A DNA stretch of 23,026 nucleotides from JAZKIX01 sp040384645 (GCA_040384645.1 JAZKIX010000066.1:1-23026); one strand, 5' to 3'. Positions 8,299 to 15,822 are shown, numbered from the stretch's first letter. Translations and numbers: made by a program. The notes: a model not told the origin generated them from the sequence alone.

Positions 8299-8979
8299 GT
8301 GAGCAGCCCTACCCAGATTTTACTGATCCGCCACGGCGAAACCGCCTGGAACGCCGAACGTCGCCTGCAAGGGCATATCGATATCGCACTCAATGCCGAA
8401 GGCGAGCGCCAAGCGCGTGCCTTGGGTTTGGCGCTACAGTCCGAAGCGCTGGATGCCATTGTCAGCAGCGATTTGCAACGCGCCTTGCACACCGCACAGG
8501 CGATTGCGCGGCACCAGCCGATGTCGCTAATGATCGATCCATTGTTGCGCGAGCGTTGCTACGGCGCTTTCGAGGGCTTGACCCACGCCGACATCGCCCA
8601 GCGGTATCCCGACGAATATGCGCGCTGGATGGCACGCGATCCCGACGCCCTGATGCCGCCTGGCGAGCGGATGGCAGAAAGTTTTCGCCAGTTTAGTGCG
8701 CGAGTAGTGGCCGCGTTGTTGTATTGGGCAGCCCAATACGCAGGCCAAAAAATCGCCATCGTCGCGCATGGCGGCGTACTAGACTGCGCCTATCGCGCCG
8801 CAGCGTCGATGCCGCTCAGTGCGCCGCGCAATTATGCGGTACTCAACACCAGCATCAATCGTTTTGCGGTCGAGGATGGCGTCTTGAAGTTGGTTAAGTG
8901 GGGCGATGTTGCACACCTGCACGGATCAAGCAAAGATGATGCGGATCAGGCTCCGGTGCAGGCGCAATTTCCCGCCTAA
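8299..8979 (+). CDS. Histidine phosphatase (phosphoglycerate mutase-like)
   Basis: Member of the histidine phosphatase superfamily, 226 residues from the GTG at 8299. The catalytic LLIRHGETAWNAERRLQGH motif is at the N-terminus, the acid residue is in LLRERCYGAFEGLT, and the second catalytic histidine is in AIVAHGGVLDCAYR. Such proteins are often annotated gpmB or cobC, but the true substrate cannot be told from sequence; a cofactor-independent role in glycolysis is not implied. A GTG at 8287 is a possible alternative start that would overlap dtd. An extended frame from 8215 would overlap dtd by more than 80 bp and is not credible. Last gene of the tyrS-dtd group; repeat copy 2 begins 37 bp after its stop. 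Confidence 0.9.
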   Translation: MSSPTQILLIRHGETAWNAERRLQGHIDIALNAEGERQARALGLALQSEALDAIVSSDLQRALHTAQAIARHQPMSLMIDPLLRERCYGAFEGLTHADIAQRYPDEYARWMARDPDALMPPGERMAESFRQFSARVVAALLYWAAQYAGQKIAIVAHGGVLDCAYRAAASMPLSAPRNYAVLNTSINRFAVEDGVLKLVKWGDVAHLHGSSKDDADQAPVQAQFPA

Positions 8980-9016
8980 TATGCCGGTGCGATGTCGGTG
9001 ATTTATTGATAATAAA

Positions 9017-9096
9017 GGGGGTATAGGGTAAAACACCCGCTTACCCGCAGGCTTTTATTGCTCCTTAAGAAATACAGCCCCCAGTATTTTTCACCC
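9017..9096 (+). repeat. 80-bp two-hairpin dispersed repeat, copy 2
   Basis: Copy 2 of the family, with the GTAT boxes at 9021 and 9084 (63 bp) and ATTG at 9057. Hairpin A is strongest here: outer GGGTA (9019-9023) with TACCC (9042-9046), inner GGGT (9026-9029) with ACCC (9035-9038). Hairpin B is a perfect AAATAC (9070-9075) with GTATTT (9084-9089) and an 8-nt loop, followed by T and C. It lies between the phosphatase gene stop (8979) and dusB (9210). No other terminator is seen there, so it may end the upstream transcript. Confidence 0.87.
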
Positions 9097-9209
9097 GTTT
9101 TAACCGTTTTTTGGCTCAATTGGCAAGCTTGTTTAAAGAAAATTTGCTTATTATTTAGGCATAGAGTCGGGTAAAATAGCGTCCCTTCAGCGCTTCCTTC
9201 ATCCGCAAC

Positions 9210-10238
9210 GTGCAAATCGGCCCCTATCTGCTGCGTAATAATGTGTTCGTCGCACCGATGGCCGGGGTGACGGATCGACCGTTCCGGCAGCTGTGCAAAC
9301 AGCTTGGCGCCGGTTATGCAGTGTCTGAAATGGCGGCCTCCAATCCGCGTTTATGGCATACCGAAAAATCGACCCGCCGTACCAATCACGATGGCGAAAT
9401 GGAGCCGAAAGCGGTCCAGATTGCCGGGGCCGATCCCACCATGCTGGCCGAATGCGCCAAGTTCAACGTCGATCACGGTGCCCAGATCATCGACATCAAT
9501 ATGGGTTGCCCAGTCAAGAAAGTGTGCAATAGCTGGTGCGGTTCGGCCCTGTTGCAAAATGAAAAATTGGTGGCCCAGATTCTCGATGCCGTGGTCAAGG
9601 CGGTGGATGTCCCGGTCACTTTGAAGTTTCGCACTGGCTGGGATCGCGCCAATAAAAATGCGCTGTCGATTGCCAGGATGGCCGAAGCTGCCGGCATCGC
9701 CATGCTGACCCTGCATGGCCGCACCCGCGCCGACGGTTACAAGGGCGACGCCGAATACGACACCATTGCCGCGGTCAAAGCGTCGGTGGCGATCCCGGTA
9801 GTGGCCAACGGCGACATCACCACGCCCGAAAAAGCCCAGTTTGTACTGGCCTATACCAAGGCCGACGCCATCATGATCGGTCGTGCAGCACAAGGCCGGC
9901 CGTGGATTTGCCGTGAGATCGATCATTTCCTGCGCACCGGCAGTCATTTGCCGCCGCCGTATATTGCGGAAGTGCGGCACTTGATGGATGAACATTTGCA
10001 AGCGCATTACGCGTTTTATGGCGAATTCCTGGGTGTGCGCACCGCGCGCAAGCATATCGGCTGGTATGTACGCGATCTGGTCGGCGGCGAGGATTTCCGC
10101 CAGCGCATGAACCTGATGGAATCGTGCGAAGAACAATTACGCGCGGTAGCCCAATTTTTCGATGAACAAATGGCGTATGGCGAACGCCTGCATTACCAGC
10201 AAAACCGTGCGCCATTAATAGAAGCACTAGCGGCCTGA
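9210..10238 (+). CDS. dusB: tRNA-dihydrouridine synthase B
   Basis: FMN-dependent reductase that makes dihydrouridine in the tRNA D-loop. It has 342 residues and a TIM-barrel N-terminal domain: VAPMAGVTDRPFR, VSEMAASNPR, IIDINMGCPVKKV with the catalytic cysteine, LKFRTGW, LHGRTRADGYKG, VVANGDI and IMIGRAAQGRPWI. The C-terminal helical domain (ARKHIGWYVRDL) recognises tRNA. The GTG at 9210 matches the family N-terminus (MQIGPYLLRNN). After the catalytic motif it reads CNSWCGSALL, where relatives I recall have alanine before GSAL. dusB followed by fis is the classic proteobacterial pair. Confidence 0.96.
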   Translation: MQIGPYLLRNNVFVAPMAGVTDRPFRQLCKQLGAGYAVSEMAASNPRLWHTEKSTRRTNHDGEMEPKAVQIAGADPTMLAECAKFNVDHGAQIIDINMGCPVKKVCNSWCGSALLQNEKLVAQILDAVVKAVDVPVTLKFRTGWDRANKNALSIARMAEAAGIAMLTLHGRTRADGYKGDAEYDTIAAVKASVAIPVVANGDITTPEKAQFVLAYTKADAIMIGRAAQGRPWICREIDHFLRTGSHLPPPYIAEVRHLMDEHLQAHYAFYGEFLGVRTARKHIGWYVRDLVGGEDFRQRMNLMESCEEQLRAVAQFFDEQMAYGERLHYQQNRAPLIEALAA

Positions 10239-10350
10239 TTCCGGTGTGTGATGCGGATCCAGGCTGCGGCGTAATCGCCGGATGATTCACTCATGCACTC
10301 AAACCTTTGTAAAACAGCCTGGCAATCATTTAAGACGATGAGTACAAACA

Positions 10351-10584
10351 ATGAGTAAAGAAAGCATTCAAGAAGCGGTCCAGAAAAGTCTGGCCGATTA
10401 CTTCAACGATCTGGGCGAACAACAGCCATCGAATATCTACAATATGGTGGTACATACCGTAGAAAAACCGGTGCTGGAAGCGGTCATGGCGCGTGCCGCC
10501 GGCAACCAGTCACAAGCGGCCGAGATGCTTGGCATCAATCGCAATACCTTGCGTAAAAAACTGCAAGAGCATGGCTTGATTTAA
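10351..10584 (+). CDS. fis: DNA-binding protein Fis
   Basis: Nucleoid-associated and regulatory protein of 77 residues, the short form normal for betaproteobacteria. The C-terminal helix-turn-helix (GNQSQAAEMLGINRNTLRKKL, split here as GNQSQAAEMLGI and NRNTLRKKL) is the defining feature and resembles the NtrC C-terminal domain. It follows dusB by 112 bp; the gap holds a small CGGCG-TAAT-CGCCG hairpin (10267-10280) without a T run, so dusB-fis co-transcription remains likely. purH follows by 100 bp. Confidence 0.96.
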   Translation: MSKESIQEAVQKSLADYFNDLGEQQPSNIYNMVVHTVEKPVLEAVMARAAGNQSQAAEMLGINRNTLRKKLQEHGLI

Positions 10585-10684
10585 GCCAGCCTTGACCGGT
10601 GCAGCATGGGCACAATCGCCGCTGCGCCAGATTGGTTTTCTCAATTGAATTTCCCGATATTCATCACTCTCTGCGAGCTTTCAC

Positions 10685-12259
10685 ATGATCAAACAAGCCC
10701 TCATTTCCGTCTCCGACAAAACCGGTGTGCTCGAATTTGCCCGCGCCTTGTCCAGCCTCGGCGTCAGCATTTTGTCGACCGGCGGCACCGCTAAATTATT
10801 GGCCGATAATGGCGTGCCGGTAACCGAAGTAGCCGACTACACCGGCTCGCCCGAAATGCTCGATGGCCGCGTCAAAACGTTGCATCCGAAAGTGCATGGC
10901 GGCATCCTGGCACGGCGCGATTTTCCTGAACATATGGCAGCGCTGGGTCAACACAATATTCCCACCATCGACATCGTGGTAGTCAATTTGTACCCTTTTC
11001 AACAGACCGTTGCCAAAGATCAATGTTCGCTCGAAGATGCCATTGAAAACATTGACATCGGCGGCCCGGCCATGCTGCGTTCTTCAGCCAAAAACCATAA
11101 AGACGTGGTGGTTATTTGCGATCCAGTTGATTACAGCCGGGTGCTGACAGAAATCCAGTCCAATAACGGCGAAGTGAGTTACGACACCAAATTTGCGCTG
11201 GCGAAAAAAGTCTTCGCCCACACCGCGCAATACGACAGCGCCATCACCAATTACTTGACCAGCCTGGGCGACGACAAGGCGCACGCAACCCGCAGTGCTT
11301 TCCCGCAAACATTGAACCTGCATTTTGAAAAAGTGCAAGAAATGCGCTACGGCGAAAACCCGCATCAATCCGCCTCCTTTTACCGTGATTTGAAAGTAGT
11401 CGATGGCGCGCTGGCCAATTACACCCAATTGCAAGGCAAGGAGCTGTCGTACAACAATATCGCCGACGCCGATGCCGCGTGGGAATGCGTCAAGACTTTT
11501 GAGGCCGCCAGCGGCGCCGCCTGCGTCATCGTCAAACACGCCAACCCTTGCGGTGTCGCCTTGGGTCTCGATCCGCTCGAAGCTTATAACAAGGCATTGC
11601 AAACCGATCCGACCTCGGCTTTCGGCGGCATCATCGCTTTCAATCAGGCGTTGGATGGCAAGGCAGCCGAGCAAGTCGCCAAGCAATTTGTCGAAGTCTT
11701 GATCGCGCCATCGTTCAGCGCCGAAGCGCGCCAGATTTTTGCCGCTAAACAAAATGTGCGTTTGCTGGAAATCCCGCTGGGTCATGGTTTGAATGCGTTT
11801 GATTTCAAACGGGTCGGCGGCGGCTTGCTGGTGCAATCGCCCGACGCCAAGAACGTCGGATTGGGTGACTTGAAAGTCGTCACCAAATTGCAGCCAACCC
11901 AGCAACAGTTGCTGGACATGATGTTCGCTTGGCGCGTGGCTAAATTTGTGAAGTCGAACGCCATCGTATTCTGCGGCAACCGCATGACCCTGGGTGTCGG
12001 CGCCGGGCAAATGAGCCGCATCGATTCGGCCCGCATCGCCTCGATCAAGGCGCAAAATGCTGGCCTGTCGCTGGTCGGTTCGGCGGTGGCATCCGATGCA
12101 TTTTTCCCGTTCCGCGATGGTCTCGATGTGGTGGTGGATGCGGGCGCGACCTGCGTGATCCAACCGGGCGGTTCGATGCGCGATCAGGAAGTGATCGATG
12201 CCGCCAATGAGCGTGGCGTCGTAATGTTATATACGGCGACGCGCCATTTCCGTCATTAA
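10685..12259 (+). CDS. purH: Bifunctional AICAR transformylase / IMP cyclohydrolase
   Basis: Last two steps of purine synthesis: formyl transfer to AICAR and ring closure to IMP. It has 524 residues, the standard length. The N-terminal MGS-like cyclohydrolase domain begins ALISVSDKTGVLEFARAL and includes STGGTAKLL and RVKTLHPKVHGGILARR. The transformylase domain shows MRYGENPHQSASFY, VKHANPCGVALG and the C-terminal GGSMRDQEVIDAANERG and TATRHFRH. The ATG at 10685 has a GCGAG motif upstream. Nothing is missing. The long minus-strand frame inside it is a coding shadow. Confidence 0.98.
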   Translation: MIKQALISVSDKTGVLEFARALSSLGVSILSTGGTAKLLADNGVPVTEVADYTGSPEMLDGRVKTLHPKVHGGILARRDFPEHMAALGQHNIPTIDIVVVNLYPFQQTVAKDQCSLEDAIENIDIGGPAMLRSSAKNHKDVVVICDPVDYSRVLTEIQSNNGEVSYDTKFALAKKVFAHTAQYDSAITNYLTSLGDDKAHATRSAFPQTLNLHFEKVQEMRYGENPHQSASFYRDLKVVDGALANYTQLQGKELSYNNIADADAAWECVKTFEAASGAACVIVKHANPCGVALGLDPLEAYNKALQTDPTSAFGGIIAFNQALDGKAAEQVAKQFVEVLIAPSFSAEARQIFAAKQNVRLLEIPLGHGLNAFDFKRVGGGLLVQSPDAKNVGLGDLKVVTKLQPTQQQLLDMMFAWRVAKFVKSNAIVFCGNRMTLGVGAGQMSRIDSARIASIKAQNAGLSLVGSAVASDAFFPFRDGLDVVVDAGATCVIQPGGSMRDQEVIDAANERGVVMLYTATRHFRH

Positions 12260-12272
12260 TTTGATGTTACGG

Positions 12273-12296
12273 ACGATTTTTTAAAAATCGTTTTTG
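12273..12296 (+). terminator. AT-rich terminator-like palindrome after purH
   Basis: ACGATTTTT and AAAAATCGT form a perfect palindrome 14 bp after the purH stop, followed by a T run. The stem is AT-rich with almost no loop, so it is weaker than a normal intrinsic terminator. It directly abuts the large inverted repeat that begins at 12293. Confidence 0.5.
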
Positions 12297-12417
12297 TCCA
12301 CGAAAGACACGAAAAGCACGAAATAGAACAAAAAAATGCTCGCCTTCGAAGAAATGAAGATTGCATCGAAGGCTGTTTCGATTTTTTTCCGTGTCTTTCG
12401 TGTCTTTCGTGGACAAA
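12293..12417. repeat. Nested long inverted repeat between purH and ruvC
   Basis: The left arm 12293-12323 (TTTGTCCACGAAAGACACG then AAAAGCACGAAA) is mirrored by the right arm 12386-12417 (inverse of TTTGTCCACGAAAGACACG then AAAGACACGGAAA); the outer 22 or so positions are identical. Inside lies a second inverted repeat, GCCTTCGA (12342-12349) with TCGAAGGC (12366-12373). No ORF or transposase is present and no target duplication is obvious. I recall similar CACGAAAGACACGAAA palindromes in intergenic regions of unrelated bacteria, but I cannot confirm the match here. The element could be a non-autonomous mobile palindrome or an RNA hairpin. Confidence 0.88.
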
Positions 12418-12438
12418 TAAGCCCTTTCCCCTTACCCC

Positions 12439-12975
12439 ATGATCATTCTAGGTATCGACCCCGGCTTGCGTACCACCGGCTTTGGGGTGATCCACAAGCA
12501 AGGCAATAAACTCGCGTATATCGCCTCCGGCACCATTAAGACCGAGGTCGGCGAATTGCCGCAGCGTCTCAAGATCATCTTGAATGGCGTTGCTGAAATC
12601 ATCCAGACATACCAACCCGCTTGCGCCGCAGTCGAAAAAGTGTTCGTCAACGTCAATCCGCAATCCACACTCTTGCTGGGCCAAGCCCGTGGTGCCGCCA
12701 TTTGTGCACTGGTCGGCGCCAATCTGGCCGTGGCGGAATACACCGCGCTGCAAGTCAAGCAAGCCGTGGTCGGGCATGGCAAAGCAAAGAAAGAACAGGT
12801 GCAAGGCATGGTGCAGCGTCTGCTGTCATTGTCAGGCATGCCCAGCACTGACGCCGCCGACGCGCTTGGCGTAGCGATTTGCCATGCCAATAGTGCCGAC
12901 GCATTGGCGTTGCTGACCAATCTTGCACCAGGTTTGAAAGGTCTACGCATGAAGCGCGGACGGTTGGTGGGGTAG
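12439..12975 (+). CDS. ruvC: Crossover junction endodeoxyribonuclease RuvC
   Basis: Holliday-junction resolvase that nicks opposed strands, working with RuvAB. It has 178 residues, the usual length. The acidic catalytic residues are visible: Asp in ILGIDPGLRTTGFGV, Glu in AAVEKVFVNVN, and two Asp in STDAADALGVAICH. NPQSTLLLGQARGAA is also typical. The ATG at 12439 gives the canonical MIILGIDPG start. It lies just after the long inverted repeat and 103 bp upstream of ruvA, as in most proteobacterial ruvCAB loci. Confidence 0.97.
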   Translation: MIILGIDPGLRTTGFGVIHKQGNKLAYIASGTIKTEVGELPQRLKIILNGVAEIIQTYQPACAAVEKVFVNVNPQSTLLLGQARGAAICALVGANLAVAEYTALQVKQAVVGHGKAKKEQVQGMVQRLLSLSGMPSTDAADALGVAICHANSADALALLTNLAPGLKGLRMKRGRLVG

Positions 12976-13078
12976 ACTGTTGCTGGTGCAGTTTTGGCGT
13001 GCGTTTAGCGCGAACTTGGCGCTATGATTGCCTCGTTTATTTATCTATTTCCCCATTATTTTCTCAAGGTTACTGCTC

Positions 13079-13660
13079 ATGATTGGTCGCCTCTCTGGCA
13101 TCTTGCTTGAAAAAAACCCACCGCAATTACTGGTCGATTGCCAAGGCGTGGCGTACGAAGTCGATGTGCCGATGAGCACTTTCTACAACCTGCCGGCACT
13201 GGGCGACAAGGTCACGTTGTACACCCATCTGACGGTGCGCGAAGATGCGCATTTGCTGTTCGGGTTTGGCAATCTGGAAGAGCGTAAAGTGTTCCGCCAA
13301 TTGATCAAGATTACCGGCATTGGCGCCCGCATGGCACTGGCGATCTTGTCGGGCATGTCAGTGGCCGATCTGGCGCAAGCAATTACTTTGCAAGACTCCG
13401 GTCGCCTCGTCAAAGTGCCCGGCATCGGTAAAAAAACTGCCGAGCGCCTGTTGCTGGAACTCAAAGGCAAGCTCGGTGCCGAACTTGGTGCAGCCAGCGG
13501 CGGCGTGGTGCACAACGATGCCACCTCCGATATTCTCAATGCATTATTGGCGCTGGGCTATTCGGACAAGGAGGCGCTACTGGCGCTCAAGCAGGTTCCG
13601 GCTGGTTCAGGCGTGTCGGATGGGATCAAGCTGGCGTTGAAGGCTTTGTCTAAAGGCTGA
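13079..13660 (+). CDS. ruvA: Holliday junction branch migration protein RuvA
   Basis: Tetrameric junction-binding subunit of the RuvAB branch-migration motor. It has 193 residues from the ATG at 13079, which gives the family start MIGRLSGILLEKNPP; a longer frame from 13028 adds unrelated residues. Domain I is the OB fold (to about residue 63). Domain II has two helix-hairpin-helix motifs (LIKITGIGARMALAIL and LVKVPGIGKKTAERLL). Domain III at the end (DILNALLALGYSDKEALLAL and IKLALKALSKG) contacts RuvB. ruvB does not follow directly: about 980 bp with an HhH gene, a ruvA remnant and a small membrane protein intervene. Confidence 0.97.
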   Translation: MIGRLSGILLEKNPPQLLVDCQGVAYEVDVPMSTFYNLPALGDKVTLYTHLTVREDAHLLFGFGNLEERKVFRQLIKITGIGARMALAILSGMSVADLAQAITLQDSGRLVKVPGIGKKTAERLLLELKGKLGAELGAASGGVVHNDATSDILNALLALGYSDKEALLALKQVPAGSGVSDGIKLALKALSKG

Positions 13661-13831
13661 AAATAACTTTCCACAGTGGCTTTGTGCAGATGTTTCTCCT
13701 GTCTACTCGCTTGCAAAAGGCGGTTTTTTAGACCGACTATGGCAAGAAGCTGCTTTCGTTGAGAATCATGCTCATCGTGATGCCTGTGGTCTCTTTAGTT
13801 CCCTCTTAAAACGTTACCAATACAATCAACT

Positions 13832-14080
13832 ATGCCTTTTACTGCGATGGAACGACAAATGCTACTGGCAGTAAAAGGCGTCGGCCCTAGAGTGCTTGAG
13901 CGACTTGAGCAAATGGGTTTCACCAGTCTCGAACAACTTGCTGACGCCGATGCGAGAGATATTCTGGTACAGGGTGCGCAGATGACTGGCTCCAGTTGCT
14001 GGAAGAATAGTCCGCAAGCGAAGTCGGCCATTCAGGCCGCTATACAAGCTGCGATATTTGAATTGCACGAACGAAAGTGA
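13832..14080 (+). CDS. Small helix-hairpin-helix protein (Cdd1-like)
   Basis: 82 residues of unknown function. The N-terminal part (MLLAVKGVGPRVLERLEQMG, then FTSLEQLADADARDIL) is a helix-hairpin-helix of the type seen in the small pathogenicity-locus/Cdd1-like proteins of proteobacteria, which suggests non-specific DNA binding. The C-terminal half TGSSCWKNSPQAKSAIQAA resembles the same family. The start is uncertain: no clear Shine-Dalgarno precedes 13832, and a second Met lies five codons on. It sits inside the ruv locus between ruvA and a decayed ruvA fragment that begins 3 bp after its stop, so transfer or rearrangement here is likely. Confidence 0.72.
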   Translation: MPFTAMERQMLLAVKGVGPRVLERLEQMGFTSLEQLADADARDILVQGAQMTGSSCWKNSPQAKSAIQAAIQAAIFELHERK

Positions 14081-14082
14081 AT

Positions 14083-14307
14083 GCGCTGGAAGAATCGGCT
14101 ACTTGACCAAGCTGCCTGGCATTGGCATCAAAAGCGCCGAGTCCTTGTTGTTGGAGTTAACAAGCAGACTGGCGCCGGTTTGGGCGTGGCAGCTGGCAGC
14201 TCTGGATTATTGGGAAAAAGAAACACTGTTGGCGCTGAAATAAATACCGATCGGCACAGTGTCTAGGGCAGATCAATCGGGCTCTCAAGGCATGGTCAAA
14301 GGGGTGG
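14083..14307 (+). pseudogene. Decayed second copy of the ruvA 3' part (domains II-III)
   Basis: The stretch is homologous to the last 275 bp or so of ruvA, in several reading frames. LPGIGIKSAESLLLEL matches RuvA VPGIGKKTAERLLLEL at 12 of 16 positions. EKETLLALK matches DKEALLALK at 7 of 9. INRALKAWSKG in a third frame matches IKLALKALSKG at 8 of 11. A single-base loss near 14178 shifts the frame, the flexible linker between domains II and III is largely gone, and an in-frame TAA falls at 14241. No OB-fold domain is present upstream. It cannot encode a working RuvA. The similarity is too low for a recent duplication. Confidence 0.82.
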
Positions 14308-14308
14308 T

Positions 14309-14602
14309 ATGGATATTGTCATGGGTTTTTTACTGGTCTCGATTGCATTGCTTTTGGGATTGAATATTAAGGCGACACTGGCCATTCTGCATGATGATTT
14401 TCCTGAGCCGATGCAACGTAATTTACAACTATTATTGGTGTGGCTGTTGCCATTGATGGGCGCACTCTTGCTATTGGCGATCCATCGTAAATCAGAACGG
14501 CCATCCAGGAAATACCGGGAGTATCCAGATCCGCCGGATGGCTTCATCAGCCGCAATGGTCAAAGGCAGGATAAATTTCCTGACTTGCTGGATGGCGACT
14601 AG
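14309..14602 (+). CDS. Small membrane protein of unknown function
   Basis: 97 residues with two hydrophobic segments, about 4-26 (VMGFLLVSIALLLGLNIKA) and 40-58 (LLLVWLLPLMGALLLLAI), joined by an acidic loop, then a basic, proline-rich cytoplasmic-type tail (RKSERPSRKYREYPDPPDG). The ATG at 14309 follows a GGGGTGG ribosome-binding site that is itself the end of the decayed ruvA copy. It ends 36 bp before ruvB and is probably co-transcribed with it. I do not recognise the family; phospholipase-D nuclease-like N-terminal anchors have a similar two-helix shape, but this is only a resemblance. Confidence 0.68.
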   Translation: MDIVMGFLLVSIALLLGLNIKATLAILHDDFPEPMQRNLQLLLVWLLPLMGALLLLAIHRKSERPSRKYREYPDPPDGFISRNGQRQDKFPDLLDGD

Positions 14603-14638
14603 CGAACTTCCCGGCCAATATAGATAGTATGGAAAACC

Positions 14639-15697
14639 ATGAGCATTCAAACCGATAATTTTACCGAGCAGCGCATCATTGCCGCCACCGCCAGTTCTCC
14701 TAACGAAGAGGCGATTGAACGCGCCTTGCGCCCCAAACAACTGGACGAATATGTCGGGCAAGAAAAAATCCGCGACCAGTTGCAGATTTTCATCACCGCT
14801 GCCCGCAACCGCAAGGAAGCGCTCGACCACACCTTGCTATTCGGCCCTCCAGGCTTGGGCAAGACCACGCTGGCGCACATTATCGCGCGTGAGATGGGGG
14901 TCAATCTGCGCCAGACGTCCGGCCCGGTGCTGGAACGTCCGGGCGACTTGGCGGCGATCCTGACCAATCTGGAAGCCAATGACGTCTTGTTCATCGATGA
15001 AATTCATCGTCTCTCGCCAGTCGTCGAAGAAATCCTGTATCCGGCGTTGGAGGATTATCAGATCGACATCATGATCGGCGAAGGTCCCGCGGCGCGCTCG
15101 GTCAAGCTTGACTTGCAACCGTTCACGCTGGTTGGCGCCACCACCCGTGCCGGCATGTTGACCAATCCGCTGCGCGACCGTTTCGGCATCGTGGCGCGGC
15201 TAGAGTTCTACACCGCGGAAGAACTGACCAAGATCGTGACCCGCAGCGCTTCGTTGTTGAATGCGCCGATTGTCGACGAAGGTGCGCGTGAAATCGCCCG
15301 CCGCGCACGCGGCACGCCGCGCATTGCCAACCGCTTGCTGCGGCGGGTGCGCGATTATGCCGAAGTCAAAAGCGATGGCAATATCAGCAAGGCGGTGGCC
15401 GACGCTGCGCTAATCATGCTCGATGTCGACTCGGTTGGCTTTGACGTGATGGATCGCAAATTGCTGGAAGCGGTCTTGTTCAAATTTGGTGGCGGCCCGG
15501 TCGGGGTCGGCAATCTGGCTGCCGCCATCGGTGAAGAAGCCGATACCATCGAAGATGTGTTGGAGCCGTACCTGATCCAGCAAGGCTATTTGCAGCGCAC
15601 CCCGCGCGGCCGGATTGCCACGCCGCTCGCATATGCCCATTTTGGCGTGACCGCGCCGCGGGTCGGGCCGAACGGCGAGTTGTGGGACTTGTTATAG
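14639..15697 (+). CDS. ruvB: Holliday junction branch migration ATPase RuvB
   Basis: Hexameric AAA+ motor that pumps DNA through the RuvA-bound junction. It has 352 residues. Motifs: LRPKQLDEYVGQEKI at the N-terminus, Walker A GPPGLGKTTLAH, Walker B VLFIDEIHRL, sensor 1 LVGATTRAGML, arginine finger NPLRDRFGIV and sensor 2 RGTPRIANRLLRRVRDYA. The C-terminal winged-helix domain includes TIEDVLEPYLIQQGYLQRTPRGR. The ATG at 14639 is supported by conserved flanking residues. It is separated from ruvA by foreign-looking genes, an unusual layout. Its stop lies 10 bp before repeat copy 3, with no other terminator visible. Confidence 0.98.
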   Translation: MSIQTDNFTEQRIIAATASSPNEEAIERALRPKQLDEYVGQEKIRDQLQIFITAARNRKEALDHTLLFGPPGLGKTTLAHIIAREMGVNLRQTSGPVLERPGDLAAILTNLEANDVLFIDEIHRLSPVVEEILYPALEDYQIDIMIGEGPAARSVKLDLQPFTLVGATTRAGMLTNPLRDRFGIVARLEFYTAEELTKIVTRSASLLNAPIVDEGAREIARRARGTPRIANRLLRRVRDYAEVKSDGNISKAVADAALIMLDVDSVGFDVMDRKLLEAVLFKFGGGPVGVGNLAAAIGEEADTIEDVLEPYLIQQGYLQRTPRGRIATPLAYAHFGVTAPRVGPNGELWDLL

Positions 15698-15707
15698 ATC
15701 TTAAGAT

Positions 15708-15787
15708 GGGGGGTATAGGCCAAAACAATGCCTACGCCGCGCGGTTTCATTGCGCCTTATAAAATACATGTCCCAGTATATTTCAGG
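15708..15787 (+). repeat. 80-bp two-hairpin dispersed repeat, copy 3
   Basis: Copy 3 of the family, with GTAT boxes at 15713 and 15776 (63 bp) and ATTG at 15749. Hairpin A: TAGGC (15716-15720) with GCCTA (15730-15734). Hairpin B: AATAC side (to 15767) with GTAT (from 15776), 8-nt loop, extended after one mismatch. It begins 10 bp after the ruvB stop, so it is in the ruvB mRNA 3' end, between ruvB and the convergent YidD-like gene. Confidence 0.87.
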
Positions 15788-15822
15788 CTTAAAGCTGCTT
15801 ATAGGGCAATCAATTGAATGGT

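Noticed and set aside
9351..10136. Open frame of 261 codons on the minus strand inside dusB
   Set aside because: Antisense to a complete dusB whose motifs run along the whole length; no ribosome-binding site or recognisable domain.
11084..12163. Open frame of 359 codons on the minus strand inside purH
   Set aside because: It is fully antisense to an intact, highly conserved purH and its translation is rich in His, Asp and Gly with no family resemblance; it is a codon-usage shadow.
12293..12417. The long inverted repeat considered as an insertion sequence
   Set aside because: Too short for a transposase and no flanking target duplication is visible; it is reported as a repeat instead.
14058..14266. 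Two short overlapping frames after the HhH gene, read as possible small proteins
   Set aside because: Their matching parts are pieces of RuvA in different frames, so they are better explained as a pseudogene than as new genes.
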